DNA of 64,000 nucleotides from Gemmatimonadota bacterium (GTDB taxonomy: Bacteria > Gemmatimonadota > Gemmatimonadetes > Longimicrobiales > Gaopeijiaceae), in contig JAJDYN010000029.1 in NCBI GenBank assembly GCA_022825135.1, positions 186,001-250,000 of the forward strand. The letters are read 5' to 3'. Of the stretch, positions 7,697-17,400 are shown piece after piece (within the stretch, counting starts at the first letter, position 1; each line of letters opens with the position of its first letter). Position numbers and translations under genes: made by a program. The notes under the pieces were generated by a model, which saw only the letters and a program-made list of their open reading frames with translations, searched no databases and was not told the DNA's origin.

Positions 7697-9328
7697 CTAT
7701 CCCTCCGGCACCCGCAGAATCGGATACCGTTCCCCGGCGCTCAGCCGGTCCGCGAGGAATCCCCAGTTGGCGAAGCCGTCGTCAGACTGCGGCTCCAGCA
7801 GGCTGAACAGCAGGCGCCCCAGCGGCTGGTCGACGCGCGCCAGCATGTCGCCTGATTCCGGGGTGACCTGGGCCGGCTCGTAGCCTCCGAAGATGGTCTG
7901 CTCGTTGCGGCCCTGGAACGGCTGCGCGGCCGTCCGCACCGAATCGATGCGGAACTCCTCTACGTCCAGCGGCGTCTCCGCCGCCGGCTCGAGCGCGATA
8001 CCGTGCGCCGTGAGCCGCGTCAGGACATCCTCCAGGCCCGCGGGAACCAGGTAGGCCTCGGGTACCCGCTCCAGGAGGGTCGGCGCAAAGGTCCCGTACT
8101 CGTACATCGGCGCGACGTATTGCGTATCGGTGCGCAGCAGCAGCGGGCGTCCGGTGAGCGGATGCGGCTCCTCGACTGTGCCGCCCATGAGGATGTCGAC
8201 CGGCGCCGGCGAGCGCTCGGGCACGGCGCGAAGCGCCAGCGAATCGCCCACCACCCGGGCGGCATCGGCATCCGCCACGATGCTCCGCACCTCGTCCGCG
8301 TGCTCGTGCACGTAGTCCAGGATCTCCTCCACGAAATACAGTGTGGCGAGCACCCGCTCCTCGAATGACGCGTAGGAGTATGCCTCGCTCAGGATCGCGA
8401 TCCGGTTGCGCAGGCCGATGTAGTTGTTGTTGAACCGCGGGCGGTGGTCGAAGGTGTACCAGCCGTGCTCGCCCCCGCCGCGCGCGAATGCGTTCCCGTA
8501 GTAGTAGAACTCCCAGCCGTGCTTGTCCCGGATCTCCCCGGTCACGTGTGGCAGCAGCCCCTCCCGGAGAAAGTCGTCGATTCCGGCCGGCGTGTTGGGG
8601 TGGAGCGGGGGCGAGTAGGTGATGTGGTAGGCATGCTGGGTCCCGTTCGTCGTATGCAGATCGACGGCGACGTGCGGATCGTAGTCGCTGAAGAGCCGCG
8701 CCACCGACCGCGCTTCGGGCGAGTCGAGCTTCATGTGATCGCGGTTGAGGTCGTAGCCCTGGGCGTTGGGCCGCTGTCCCATCCCCCCGATGGGCCCGTA
8801 CTGGCGGCCCCGGTTGGTGAGGGTCACCCGCTCGTTGCCGTCCGCGTTGTAGATGGGCCCGATGAGCAGGACCATCGACTCGCGCCACTCGCCGTGGCGG
8901 CCGGCCATGAGGTCGCGGAGCAGCATCTGGAGCGCCTCCTTCCCGCATACTTCGCCGGCGTGGATGTTGCCCTGGAGATAGACGACCGTCCTGCCCGAAG
9001 CCCGCACCGAGGCCGGGCTCGCATCCTCGACGTCGCCCACCACCGCCAGCGGAAGCGCCCGCCCCTCGGTGGTATAGCCGAAGGTGGTGTAGTGGACCGA
9101 TGGCGAGCTGGCCGCCGCGCGCTGCAGGAAGTCCACGACATCGGCGTGCGAGCTGGTCTCGCGATAGTCCGTGCGCTCCGCGCGCGTGAGAAAGGAGTCG
9201 TCGGGGGCCGGAGCGCTTTCGCACGCCGCGAGCACGGCCGCGACCGCCGCGAGTCCGCAGGCAAGTGCCCCCCACCGTGCAGGTCCCGTTTTCGAAGTCG
9301 CTGCATGTCCTGTTGCTGAACTCGCCAT
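7697..9328 (-). CDS. M14-family zinc carboxypeptidase lipoprotein
   Basis: The 543-residue frame starts at the ATG at 9328, the start that gives a lipoprotein signal (GLAAVAAVLAAC, lipid-modified Cys36); a longer upstream extension of the frame has no signal. The M14 zinc site is visible as HAGE (His123, Glu126) with the third ligand His225 in AVDLHTTNG, and substrate-binding GYDLNRDHMKL is near 191-201. A C-terminal beta-rich extension of about 180 residues follows the catalytic domain. It probably trims peptides at the outer membrane or in the periplasm. It is divergent from the BCCT transporter with only 66 bp between starts. Confidence 0.92.
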   Translation of the reverse strand: MASSATGHAATSKTGPARWGALACGLAAVAAVLAACESAPAPDDSFLTRAERTDYRETSSHADVVDFLQRAAASSPSVHYTTFGYTTEGRALPLAVVGDVEDASPASVRASGRTVVYLQGNIHAGEVCGKEALQMLLRDLMAGRHGEWRESMVLLIGPIYNADGNERVTLTNRGRQYGPIGGMGQRPNAQGYDLNRDHMKLDSPEARSVARLFSDYDPHVAVDLHTTNGTQHAYHITYSPPLHPNTPAGIDDFLREGLLPHVTGEIRDKHGWEFYYYGNAFARGGGEHGWYTFDHRPRFNNNYIGLRNRIAILSEAYSYASFEERVLATLYFVEEILDYVHEHADEVRSIVADADAARVVGDSLALRAVPERSPAPVDILMGGTVEEPHPLTGRPLLLRTDTQYVAPMYEYGTFAPTLLERVPEAYLVPAGLEDVLTRLTAHGIALEPAAETPLDVEEFRIDSVRTAAQPFQGRNEQTIFGGYEPAQVTPESGDMLARVDQPLGRLLFSLLEPQSDDGFANWGFLADRLSAGERYPILRVPEG

Positions 9329-9356
9329 GTGCTCACCGCGCCTTTCGATGGTCGGG

Positions 9357-9387
9357 TTGGTTTGCGCCACCAGCCCCAACCTATATT
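9357..9387 (+). promoter_or_regulatory. Candidate sigma70-type promoter for the BCCT gene
   Basis: A TATATT hexamer at 9382-9387 is an unusually AT-rich, -10-like element in GC-rich DNA. TTGGTT at 9357-9362 is a possible -35 element, at a rather long 19-bp spacing. A transcript from it would begin close to the ATG at 9395, making it nearly leaderless. This is motif reading only. Confidence 0.3.
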
Positions 9388-9394
9388 GCTGCCC

Positions 9395-10987
9395 ATGAGC
9401 GGCGCACGGCATCGGCGAGCCACGGCGGATGCCGGGCTGTGGAAGGGACTGAATCCCGGGATGGCGCTGGCCGCCAAGGGCGTCGTCCTGGTCTTCGTCC
9501 TCGCCACGGTCCGGGACGTGGACGCCGCCGGCGCCGTCTTCGGCCGCGTCCGCGACTGGATCGAAGGCACGCTCGACTGGTTCTACGTCCTGACCGTCTG
9601 CGCCGCCACATTCACCTGCCTGTTCCTGGTGTGCAGCCGGTTCGGCAGGATCCGGCTCGGCGGCGACGCCTCCGAACCCGAGTTCAGGACATCGTCGTGG
9701 ATCGCCATGCTGTTCTCGGCGGGAATCGGGATCGGAGTGCTGTTCTTCTCGATTGCCGAACCGCTCTTCTATTTCGACGCCAGCTCGGCTGCCGGCTACC
9801 CGAACAACCCATTCGCCGACATGGCGGGCGCCCTGCTGCCGGACGAGCAGCGTGCCGTGCACGCGATGCGCGTCACCTATTTCCATTGGGGCATACATGG
9901 ATGGGCCGCGTACGTCGTGGTCGGGCTGTGCCTGGCCTACTTCGGATTCCGCAAGAAGCTGCCGCTGACGCTGCGCTCAGCTCTCTACCCGCTCATCGGC
10001 GATCGCATCTACGGCCCGATCGGCGACCTGGTGGACCTGCTGGCGGTGTTCGGCGGGGTCTTCGGCATCGCGACCTCCCTGGGCCTCGGGGCAAGCCAGA
10101 TGGCCACCGGACTCAACGTGCTGTTCGACGTGGATCCGGATCTCGTCACGCAGGTCGGGCTCATCGCCGCCATCTCGCTGGCGGCAACATTGTCGGCGGT
10201 ATCCGGCGTGAGGCGCGGGATCCGCATGCTGTCCGAGTGGAACATCGTATTGAGCATCCTCCTGCTGGGGTGCCTGCTGTTTCTGGGCCCCTTCACGTGG
10301 CTCGTCCAATTCGTCGCCACCTCCATCGGCGCGTACCTGTGGCGTGTCGTGCCCATGGGATTCTGGATCGCCGACACTCCGGATCAAGCCGCCTGGCAGA
10401 ACGCCTGGACGATCTTCTACTGGGGATGGTGGATCTCCTGGGCGCCCTTCGTCGGCACGTTCATCGCCCGCATCTCCCGCGGGCGCACGCTGCGAGAGTT
10501 CATCCTGGGGGTGCTGTTGGTGCCGACGGGCCTGGGGCTGCTGTGGTTCGGGGTCTTCGGCGGCAGCGCCCTCCATCTGGAACTCAATGCCGCGGGCGGC
10601 GTCGGCACGGCCGGGATCCTGGAACTGGTGCGGGCCGCGAACTACGAAGCCGCGCTCTACGCGACCATCGACCGGATGAGCGACGTCGGCTGGCTCGCCT
10701 GGGCCATGTCCGCCATGGCCACCCTCCTGCTGGCGACCTGGTTCGTCACTTCCTCGGATTCCGGCACCCTGGTCATCACCACCTTCCTGAGCATGGGCAA
10801 CGCTCATCCGCCGCGGCGTTTCCGCATCGTCTGGGGACTCGGCGTGGGGGCGGTGGCCGCCGTGCTCCTGCTTGCCGACGGCCTCCAGGCCCTGCAGACC
10901 GCAGCCATAGCCGCCGCCCTGCCCGTGAGCGTCGTGCTGCTGTTCATGATCGCCGGGCTGCTCAGGTCGCTGTGGCGGGATCCTTGA
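9395..10987 (+). CDS. BCCT-family (betaine/carnitine/choline) transporter
   Basis: The protein is 530 residues from the ATG at 9395 and has about twelve hydrophobic helices. The family signature, a Trp-rich stretch WTIFYWGWWISWAPFVGTF (about residues 338-356) followed by ARISRGRT, is present, as is the early SAGIGIGVLFFSIAEP segment. BCCT proteins import quaternary ammonium compounds such as glycine betaine, choline or carnitine by sodium or proton symport, or by exchange. The C-terminus is short, without a long osmosensing tail. An in-frame ATG at 9329 would overlap the divergent peptidase start and is less likely. Confidence 0.93.
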   Translation: MSGARHRRATADAGLWKGLNPGMALAAKGVVLVFVLATVRDVDAAGAVFGRVRDWIEGTLDWFYVLTVCAATFTCLFLVCSRFGRIRLGGDASEPEFRTSSWIAMLFSAGIGIGVLFFSIAEPLFYFDASSAAGYPNNPFADMAGALLPDEQRAVHAMRVTYFHWGIHGWAAYVVVGLCLAYFGFRKKLPLTLRSALYPLIGDRIYGPIGDLVDLLAVFGGVFGIATSLGLGASQMATGLNVLFDVDPDLVTQVGLIAAISLAATLSAVSGVRRGIRMLSEWNIVLSILLLGCLLFLGPFTWLVQFVATSIGAYLWRVVPMGFWIADTPDQAAWQNAWTIFYWGWWISWAPFVGTFIARISRGRTLREFILGVLLVPTGLGLLWFGVFGGSALHLELNAAGGVGTAGILELVRAANYEAALYATIDRMSDVGWLAWAMSAMATLLLATWFVTSSDSGTLVITTFLSMGNAHPPRRFRIVWGLGVGAVAAVLLLADGLQALQTAAIAAALPVSVVLLFMIAGLLRSLWRDP

Positions 10988-11067
10988 GGAGGTCGGATCG
11001 GTGGGGTCCCGCTTAGGAATAACTTTCTTCCTTGGCGGGATTCTAAAGAAAGTGAAGGGCCGTAACT

Positions 11068-11103
11068 TTTCGTTAGTCCTTTCCAACGAAGACGCTAACG
11101 AAA
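11068..11103. other. Inverted repeat in AT-richer convergent gap
   Basis: TTTCGTTAG at 11068-11076 is the exact reverse complement of CTAACGAAA at 11095-11103, with an 18-base loop. It lies in the 150-bp gap between the convergent BCCT and HNH genes, a stretch that is clearly less GC-rich than its surroundings. It could be a bidirectional terminator or a border of the accessory cassette; no long T-run follows, so a classical intrinsic terminator is not shown. Confidence 0.4.
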
Positions 11104-11137
11104 GCAAACGCCTTGAATCTTTCTTACGGCGGCGCCA

Positions 11138-12193
11138 TCACGCCGCGGACAGTATCCTTCGCCAGCCGTCCGACAGCGGCCTCAGCTCTTTCGCTTGAAC
11201 CCATACCTGTCGCCTCGCGTGGTGGGCCTGACCGTAGGCCCAGCGTGCGATCTCACGAGTCGCAGGCCAATCGTGCAGGACCTTCAGCCCGTCGAAGCCA
11301 TCCCGCAGTTCGTCCCGGCGGGTACGATTCCGCACAGTCCATCGTTCGAGGTGCTCCTCCGCGGCGAGCAGGTCCGACTTGCTCGAGTTACACCCCTGGT
11401 GGGCCAGTACGAAGTTGTGGCCAAGGTCCAGCGAGTACAGCCTCCAGGGGATGAAGTGGTCGACATCCGCCCGCGACCGGATGTCGCGTTCGCAGTAGAA
11501 GCATCGGCCCCGCTGCACTTCCCGGAGCAGGGGACGGTACACGGCGAGTGAGCTGCGTTGCGATCCGAACAGGAACGACCGCAGGTCCACGACCTGGCCC
11601 AGCAACCGAGGGTTGCGTCGCTGGACGAAGTGGGACCATGCCCCCTCGATCATGTCGGTGACCATCGGATAGAAGGCGCGCAAGCAGTATGCGACTCCGG
11701 GCTCGAGCCGAACGACTCCACCGGCGTCCAGATTCCTGTAGAGGAACTCCAGGCGTTCGGACCCGACGGTCTGCAGCTTCCAGAGCGGCATCTTCCTCAC
11801 CGTCTGCTCGACCTTGCGCCGCAGGGCACCCCAGTCCGAGGGACTTCTCTCCAGATCGGCCAGAGAGCCTTGATATCGGTTGTGGCGCTCCGCCAGTTCA
11901 CGCACGACTGCCGCCTGTCGCCCGGTGTTCTGACTGAGGATCCCCGAGTCACTGCCGGCAACGAATGGGGCGACCTGCGGCCAATAGAGCCGGACGAACT
12001 GTCCCGCGATCTCGGCAGTGGATAATTCCAGCTCAGCGCCACTATCGTCGCCCCTGACCAGGCACAGGTCCGCGATAGCATGAAGCAGCGCAAACTTGTA
12101 GCTGGAGACGAAGCTGCCCTCGTCGAGAAGGCGCTGAAGCGAACGAAGGAATGCGAGCTGCTCTTCGGCCGTGGGCGGTCTCGGCTCGTTCAT
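11138..12193 (-). CDS. HNH endonuclease domain protein
   Basis: The protein is 351 residues. An unrecognised helical region (1-220) is followed by an HNH/beta-beta-alpha-metal nuclease: zinc-type CFYC (Cys231, Cys234), DVDHFIPW with the catalytic-type His246, and HNFVLAHQGCNSSKSD (259-274) supplying the second Cys, Asn and distal residues. Such proteins cut DNA; some act in restriction, phage exclusion or mobile elements. Its ATG overlaps the TGA of the DUF429-HIT gene (ATGA), so the two are translationally coupled. The N-terminal region may give substrate or partner specificity. The HNH call is secure; the biological role is not. Confidence 0.9.
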   Translation of the reverse strand: MNEPRPPTAEEQLAFLRSLQRLLDEGSFVSSYKFALLHAIADLCLVRGDDSGAELELSTAEIAGQFVRLYWPQVAPFVAGSDSGILSQNTGRQAAVVRELAERHNRYQGSLADLERSPSDWGALRRKVEQTVRKMPLWKLQTVGSERLEFLYRNLDAGGVVRLEPGVAYCLRAFYPMVTDMIEGAWSHFVQRRNPRLLGQVVDLRSFLFGSQRSSLAVYRPLLREVQRGRCFYCERDIRSRADVDHFIPWRLYSLDLGHNFVLAHQGCNSSKSDLLAAEEHLERWTVRNRTRRDELRDGFDGLKVLHDWPATREIARWAYGQAHHARRQVWVQAKELRPLSDGWRRILSAA

Positions 12194-13385
12194 TCGTCCC
12201 AGTAGGCGGCGTGCTCGGGCAGGACCCAGCGGATTCCGCCTCTCGGGTCTGCCAGATCCCCGTAGAAGCGGGGGATGATATGCACGTGCGCGTGTTTGAC
12301 GGTCTGGCCCGCCGCCGTCCCTTCGTTGAGTCCCACGTTGAAGCCGTCGGGGTTGAATTCGGACTGCAACTCATTCCGCACCCGGCCACGAGACGCCAGA
12401 TGTCCGCCTGGACTTCGGCGCTCTGGGCGAAGAAAGCCTCAGCGTGAGCCCTGGGGACCACCAGCGTGTGGCCGTTGCTGACGGGATATCGGTCCTGAAT
12501 GGCGAGGGCATGCAGCGACTCAGCCACCGATGATCCCTCCGGAAGGTGGCAGAATGGGCAATCGGGCCGATGGTCGGCAACGTACCGTGTGCCGGCCGGA
12601 GCCCCACGGACCTCGCGCGGCCACCATATCCTTCCTTCAAGGAGTTCGGTCGAGTCCCGGGATGCGGTGAGCGCGGAGATCTCGGTCATGTGGCGGGCCA
12701 TGACTACGGCCGATATCGCCGCGTCGAAGGCATCGTCCGAAGAAGCCGCCTTGTCCGCGAGCAAGTCGTCGATTTCAGGAAAACCGTCCGCCAGCAACGC
12801 CTTGCGCGCAGAAGGATCGGACTTGTTGACCGGCCCCGTGAGCAGCCGCGGATAGATCTCGACTACCAGGGGTGACTTTACCTCGTGAAAAGGCCAGATC
12901 GAGAAGCCGGCCGCGCGGAGTGTCGCCAGGTGACGCATCCCACGGATCGAGCCCGTGCCGACTGCGCCCGCTCCGCCAATCTGGAAGACGCTCTTGGGGA
13001 ACGAGCCCTTCGCTCTGGCCGCGTCGTCCGTGACCCGAAAGTGCGTGGTCAGGTCCGGCTTGGGCTTGCGAGGCCTTCCCCAGAAAGGAGGCTGGCAATC
13101 GCGCAGCCATTCCTCGCCACGCTCGGCGACGAGATTCCAAACGTCCTCGATCGACTCCGCACCCTGTTCTGCCGCAAACCATCGGGGGAACGAGAAGGCG
13201 AAGTCCAGGCCGACGACTACATCGGGCTCCTGTTTCGCATCCTCGATCAGATGCGTGACCACTTCGCGACGGTCGCGTCCCGACTCCAGCCGCCGGAGGT
13301 GTCCGTCGCGGACTTCGGCGAGCCAGATCCTGGATCGCGGCCCGGACTTCGCTCCCGACCAATCGACTGCGATGGCGCGGTTCAT
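12190..13385 (-). pseudogene. DUF429-HIT fusion gene, interrupted by one frameshift
   Basis: The N-terminal part (from ATG 13385, about 260 residues) is DUF429, a predicted RNase-H-like domain: AVDWSGA (Asp8), VGLDFAFSFP (Asp61), and SSDDAFDAAISA (Asp217-221). It is followed in frame by a HIT domain with zinc-type CPFC (276-279) and NGHTLVVPRAHAEAFF. After RLVAG the frame is lost; the rest of the HIT domain (FNVGLNEG, then the catalytic KHAHVHIIPR) continues in the -1-shifted frame to the stop at 12190. Adding one G to the GGG run at 12381-12383 restores a single reading frame of about 398 residues ending in ATGA overlap with the HNH gene. HIT proteins hydrolyse nucleotidyl phosphoramidates or dinucleotides. 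The break may be a sequencing or assembly error, true decay, or programmed slippage. Confidence 0.85.
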
Positions 13386-13461
13386 CGACTCGCCGCAGTA
13401 CCCGCTGCGATGATCGGCCGTCGAACACCGCAGCGAACTGGCACGGGCAACATCGCGCGTG

Positions 13462-13779
13462 TCAGATCTCCACTTCCGCGTAGTCACCGGGTCCCATCTC
13501 GCTGACCAGGTTGCGGATCTCCCCCGTACGCAGGCGGATTCTGGGCCAGGCTGTGGACATAAGCACCATCACGGCCAGCTCTCTCTTCGCCAAGTCTTGC
13601 TGATACCGCAGACTTTGATCGGTGGTGATCAAGAGTTGGTAGCCATCCTCTTCGGCCCGATCGAGTAGGGCGCTATTGCGGAGTTGCGCCCATCCGCGTT
13701 CGAAGGCTGTATCTACCCGGTGGCGCAGAAGGTGACGCCGAAGGGGTACGGGGGTTCCCTGGTCGAAGAGAACCTTCAC
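13462..13779 (-). CDS. DUF5615-type PIN-like protein (putative toxin)
   Basis: The protein is 105 residues from a GTG start that overlaps the upstream stop (GTGA). It begins MKVLFDQGTPVPLRRHL and has AEEDGYQLLITTDQSL in the middle, the two acidic stretches typical of PIN-like DUF5615 proteins (Asp6; Asp46-type and Asp54-type residues). Such proteins are predicted RNases partnered with DUF433 proteins; I rely on that known pairing, not on functional evidence. Its partner is immediately upstream and the DUF429-HIT gene starts 76 bp downstream on the same strand. Confidence 0.8.
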   Translation of the reverse strand: MKVLFDQGTPVPLRRHLLRHRVDTAFERGWAQLRNSALLDRAEEDGYQLLITTDQSLRYQQDLAKRELAVMVLMSTAWPRIRLRTGEIRNLVSEMGPGDYAEVEI

Positions 13780-14003
13780 CGAGTGGCCACTTCGCGCAGG
13801 GCGCGAAGCTCGTGATCCAGAACCGTCTCAACCTTCCATCGCTCCACACCCTGAAACCACTCCAGGAATTCGTCGATCGAGGCGCCAGCCTTCAGGTTCT
13901 CGAAAAGGGCGGCGACGGGCACGCGTGTCCCCTTGAATACCCATGCGCCGCTGACCCGACGGGGGTGGCGTTCCACCGCAGGGCAGGAGTCCCAGTTCGC
14001 CAT
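13776..14003 (-). CDS. DUF433 protein (putative antitoxin)
   Basis: The start is placed at the ATG at 14003 because a GGAGG ribosome-binding site lies at 14011-14015, seven bases upstream; the longer ATG at 14024 lacks one. The 75-residue product has the DUF433 pattern: HPRRVSGAWVFKGTRVPVAALFENL, in segments RRVSGAWVFKGTRVPV and LKAGASIDEFLEWF, then a C-terminal helix VETVLDHELRALREV. DUF433 folds as a small HTH-like domain and usually accompanies a PIN-like DUF5615 partner, which follows here with a four-base overlap. It likely neutralises and autoregulates the pair. Roughly 140 bp upstream hold nothing I can identify. Confidence 0.82.
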   Translation of the reverse strand: MANWDSCPAVERHPRRVSGAWVFKGTRVPVAALFENLKAGASIDEFLEWFQGVERWKVETVLDHELRALREVATR

Positions 14004-14167
14004 AGCTCCACCTCCAAATCCCATCTGGCGCGTTTCGTTGCCTCAACCACGCCGCACTGCCTCAGCAGCACTAATGTGTGGCCCGCTGGCCGGGGTCACA
14101 ACGAGGGTCGTCCTACCTGACGCGTCTTGATGCCTGGCCTCGTCGAGTGGCTGATGGCTGGGTCGGG

Positions 14168-14413
14168 TCACTCCTCGACCAACCCAAGACGCCTGCGCAG
14201 CTCCTCGAGATCAACGGGCTCTCCCTTCCCCGCATCGGCCCGGGCCATGGCTTCCCTCAGTCTCTGCGTGTTCTTCGGTGAGCGCAGCAGGTAGTCCGTC
14301 TCCGTCCATGAACTCAGATCTTCATCTGCGCCTGGTGCCGCGGGTTCCTTGCGACGCCGCCGAATCGGGACCGGTTCGAGGGCATCGGTGATCCGGTCAT
14401 CGCTCCCCGTCAC
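14168..14413 (-). CDS. Orphan antitoxin-like small protein (YefM/Phd C-terminus-like)
   Basis: The protein is 81 residues from a GTG that overlaps the stop of the BNR gene (GTGA). The middle reads ETDYLLRSPKNTQRLREAM, which resembles the toxin-binding C-terminal part of YefM-type antitoxins (typically a Y-L-L-S-P-x-N-x-x-R-L run). The Arg-rich N-terminus lacks the usual Phd/YefM DNA-binding fold. No toxin gene follows. It could be an antitoxin remnant, or a diverged antitoxin acting alone. Confidence rests on the motif and the overlap. Confidence 0.55.
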   Translation of the reverse strand: MTGSDDRITDALEPVPIRRRRKEPAAPGADEDLSSWTETDYLLRSPKNTQRLREAMARADAGKGEPVDLEELRRRLGLVEE

Positions 14414-17400
14414 GACACCAGCCCCGCCGCCGTCGCCACCTCGATCTCCTCCATCCCGAGCCGCCTCAACTCGGCGTTGACCTCGGCCAACTCGCCATCC
14501 CAGACGGCCTGCAGCCTCTCCAGGTGGCCTTCGAGCCGCTCCACCATGATCTCGGAGACCGCGTACATGCCGCTTCCGGGGCGCCCGTCGCCCTGCTCGG
14601 ACATCGACAGCAGGTTGGCCAGGCGGTTGTTCACCCTGATGGGGAAGTTGAGGGGATCCTGGTTCGACTGGTTGCGCACCTGGTAGATGTCCGCCTCCAC
14701 CGCAGACGCGCTCTCCCGCAGCCGCTCGCCCGCGCCGGCCAGCCGCTCGTCGTCCGACGCCTCCAGCCGCTCGTCCAGCTGCGCCTTTAAGTCCCGTATC
14801 GCGATCACGGCCGAGTTGGCCTGGTGCACCCGGTCCCTGACCTCGACGCCGAACTCGTACTGGGCGACCAGATCCTCGTCGGTCACGTCGGTGATCCAGG
14901 GGTGGGGGCGGACCTCCACCTCGGTGGTTTCGCTGCGGCCGCCGACCGTGAGCCGCGCCGTGTACGTGCCCGGCGGGACCGCGGGCGCCATCGTGCGCAC
15001 GCCCCAGAGGATCATCCCCGGGAAGGTCGCGGGCGGATCCGTCCGCAGGTCCCAGCGCAGCCGGTTCAGCCCCGCTTCCAGCGGCAGCGCCGGACCCGCC
15101 CAGCGATCCCGCTCCTCGCCTTCAACCGCGGGCTCGAACGTGCGCACCACATCGCCCGACGCGTCCATGATCTCCAGCGCCCCATCCCCGGGCTCGTCGG
15201 CGAGCCACCACGAGAGCACCACCCCGTTCGCGGAGCGGTACGCGGCGGCGGGCTCGAACAACACCAGGTCGCGCTCCGTCGTCCCCGGCTGGATCTGCCG
15301 CAGCGGCGCGATGTTGTCGAGGACCCAGAAGCCGCGCCCGTGGCTCGCCATCGCCAGCTCGTCGTGCTCGGGGATCACGTCGGTGATCGGGATGTCGGGG
15401 AGGTCCGGGTTCAGCTCCTGCCACAAACCGCCGTCGTCGTAGGAGATGTAGACGCCGTGGTTGGTGCCGGCGTACAGGAGCCCTGCCCGGTTCGGGTCCT
15501 CGCGGATGGAGTTCACGTAGGCGTCGTCCCGGATTCCGTCAACGATTCGGGTCCAGGTCGCCCCGAAATCATCGGTTTTCCATATGTGAGGCCGAAAATC
15601 ATCGAGTAGAGCGCGCCGCGCCGAGACGTAAGCCCGCCGCGCGTCGAACGCCGAGGCGTCGATGAGGCTCACGCGCCCGAAGTCCGGCATGTCGGGGGGC
15701 GTCACGTCGGTCCAGCTCTCGCCCCCGTCGCGCGTTACGTGCACGAGCCCGTCATCGGAACCCGTCCAGATCACGTCGATGTCGACCTTGCCGGGACCCA
15801 CGGCGAAGATCGTCGCATAGACCTCGGGGCCGTTCATGTCGCCGGTGATGGGGCCGCCGGAGCGCCCCAGCGTCATGGGGTCCGCGCGCGTGAGGTCGGG
15901 GCTCAGCACGTCCCAGTTGGTGCCGCCGTCGGTGGTGCGCCAGAGCCGGTTCGACGACGCGTAGAGCACGTCGGGATCGATGGGCGAAAAGATGATGGGA
16001 AAGGTCGATTGCCAGCGCTCGACCATGTCCAGGGCCGGCTCCCCGGAGTAGAACCAGGGGTAGGGATTGACCTCGCGCGAGGTGCCCAGGCGCCGGTTGA
16101 ACCTGTCGATGTAGCGGCCGTTGTTGGTGCCCGAGAAGAAGACGTCGAGGTCCTTCGGGTCGGGCGCGATATAGCCCGGCTCCCCGCCTCCGGCCACGTA
16201 GTGGACCCCCATCGAGCCCTCGGTGATCGCGGGAGCCCGGGCGCCGGCTATTGCGTCGGCGGCGGAGTCGGCGTCATCCGCGTCCGCGGCTGCCGCCAGG
16301 GCCTGCTCGAAGCGACCCGCGTTCCAGTCCGACGGCAGGCAGAGGGTGCTGTTGTCCTGCTGCGATCCGCAGATGTGCCACGGGATGTGCGCCGTGGTGA
16401 CGCCGTGGTAGAACTGCGCGGTGGAGAACTCCTGGTCGGTCCAGTCGCTGCCGGTGGTGAAGCTGACCGCCCCGCCGCCGTCGTTCGCGACGACCACGTG
16501 CGCCGGGTCGTCGGGATCGATCCAGAAGTCGTGGAAGTCGACGTGGGTCCCGTTGTTGATGACTTCGTACGTGGCGCCGCCGTCGGTGGAGCGGAAGAAC
16601 GAGGTGTTCTGCACGTACACCACGTCCTCGTCGTGATGGTCCGCGAAGACGTGCGTGTAGTAGAAGGCCCGCTGCCGGATGCGCCGCTCGTCGTTGACGA
16701 GCTCCCAGGTGGCGCCCGCGTCGTCGGAGCGGAAGAGGCCCCCGTCGTCGTGCTCGAAGAGGGCGTAGACCCGGTTCGAATTCGCGCTCGACACCGCCAC
16801 CCCGATCCGGCCCACGACGCCCTCGGGCGGCATCCCCGGATTCCGGGTCATCTCGGTCCACGTGCTCCCGCCGTCGACGCTTTTGAACATGCCGCTGCCC
16901 GGTCCGCCGGAGGACATCGTGTACTCCTTGCGGAAGGCCTCCCAGAGCGCCGCGTAGAGCACTTCGGGGTTGTTGCGGTCGATCGCGAGGTCGATGGCGC
17001 CGGTGCGCTCGTCGCGGAAGAGGACCCGCTCCCAGTTGTCGCCGCCGTCGGTGCTCCGGAAGACGCCCCGCTCCTCGCTCGGCACCCCGTACTTCCCGAA
17101 CGACGCCACATAGACGATGTCCGGATCGGTCGGATGGATGCGGATCTTGGAAATCCCGTCCGATTCGTGGAAGCCGATGTGCTCCCAGGTCTCGCCCCCG
17201 TTGCGGCTCCGGTAGACGCCGTCCCCGGGCAGGATGTTGCCGCGAATGCAGGTTTCGCCCGTGCCGATGAAGACGAGATCGGGGTCGGTTTCGGCGACGG
17301 CAACCGCGCCGACCGAAGCCGACGTGATCTTGAAGTCCGTCACCGGGAACCATTCCTCGCCCCCGTCGATGGTCTTCCAGAGGCCGCCGCCGGTCGCGCC

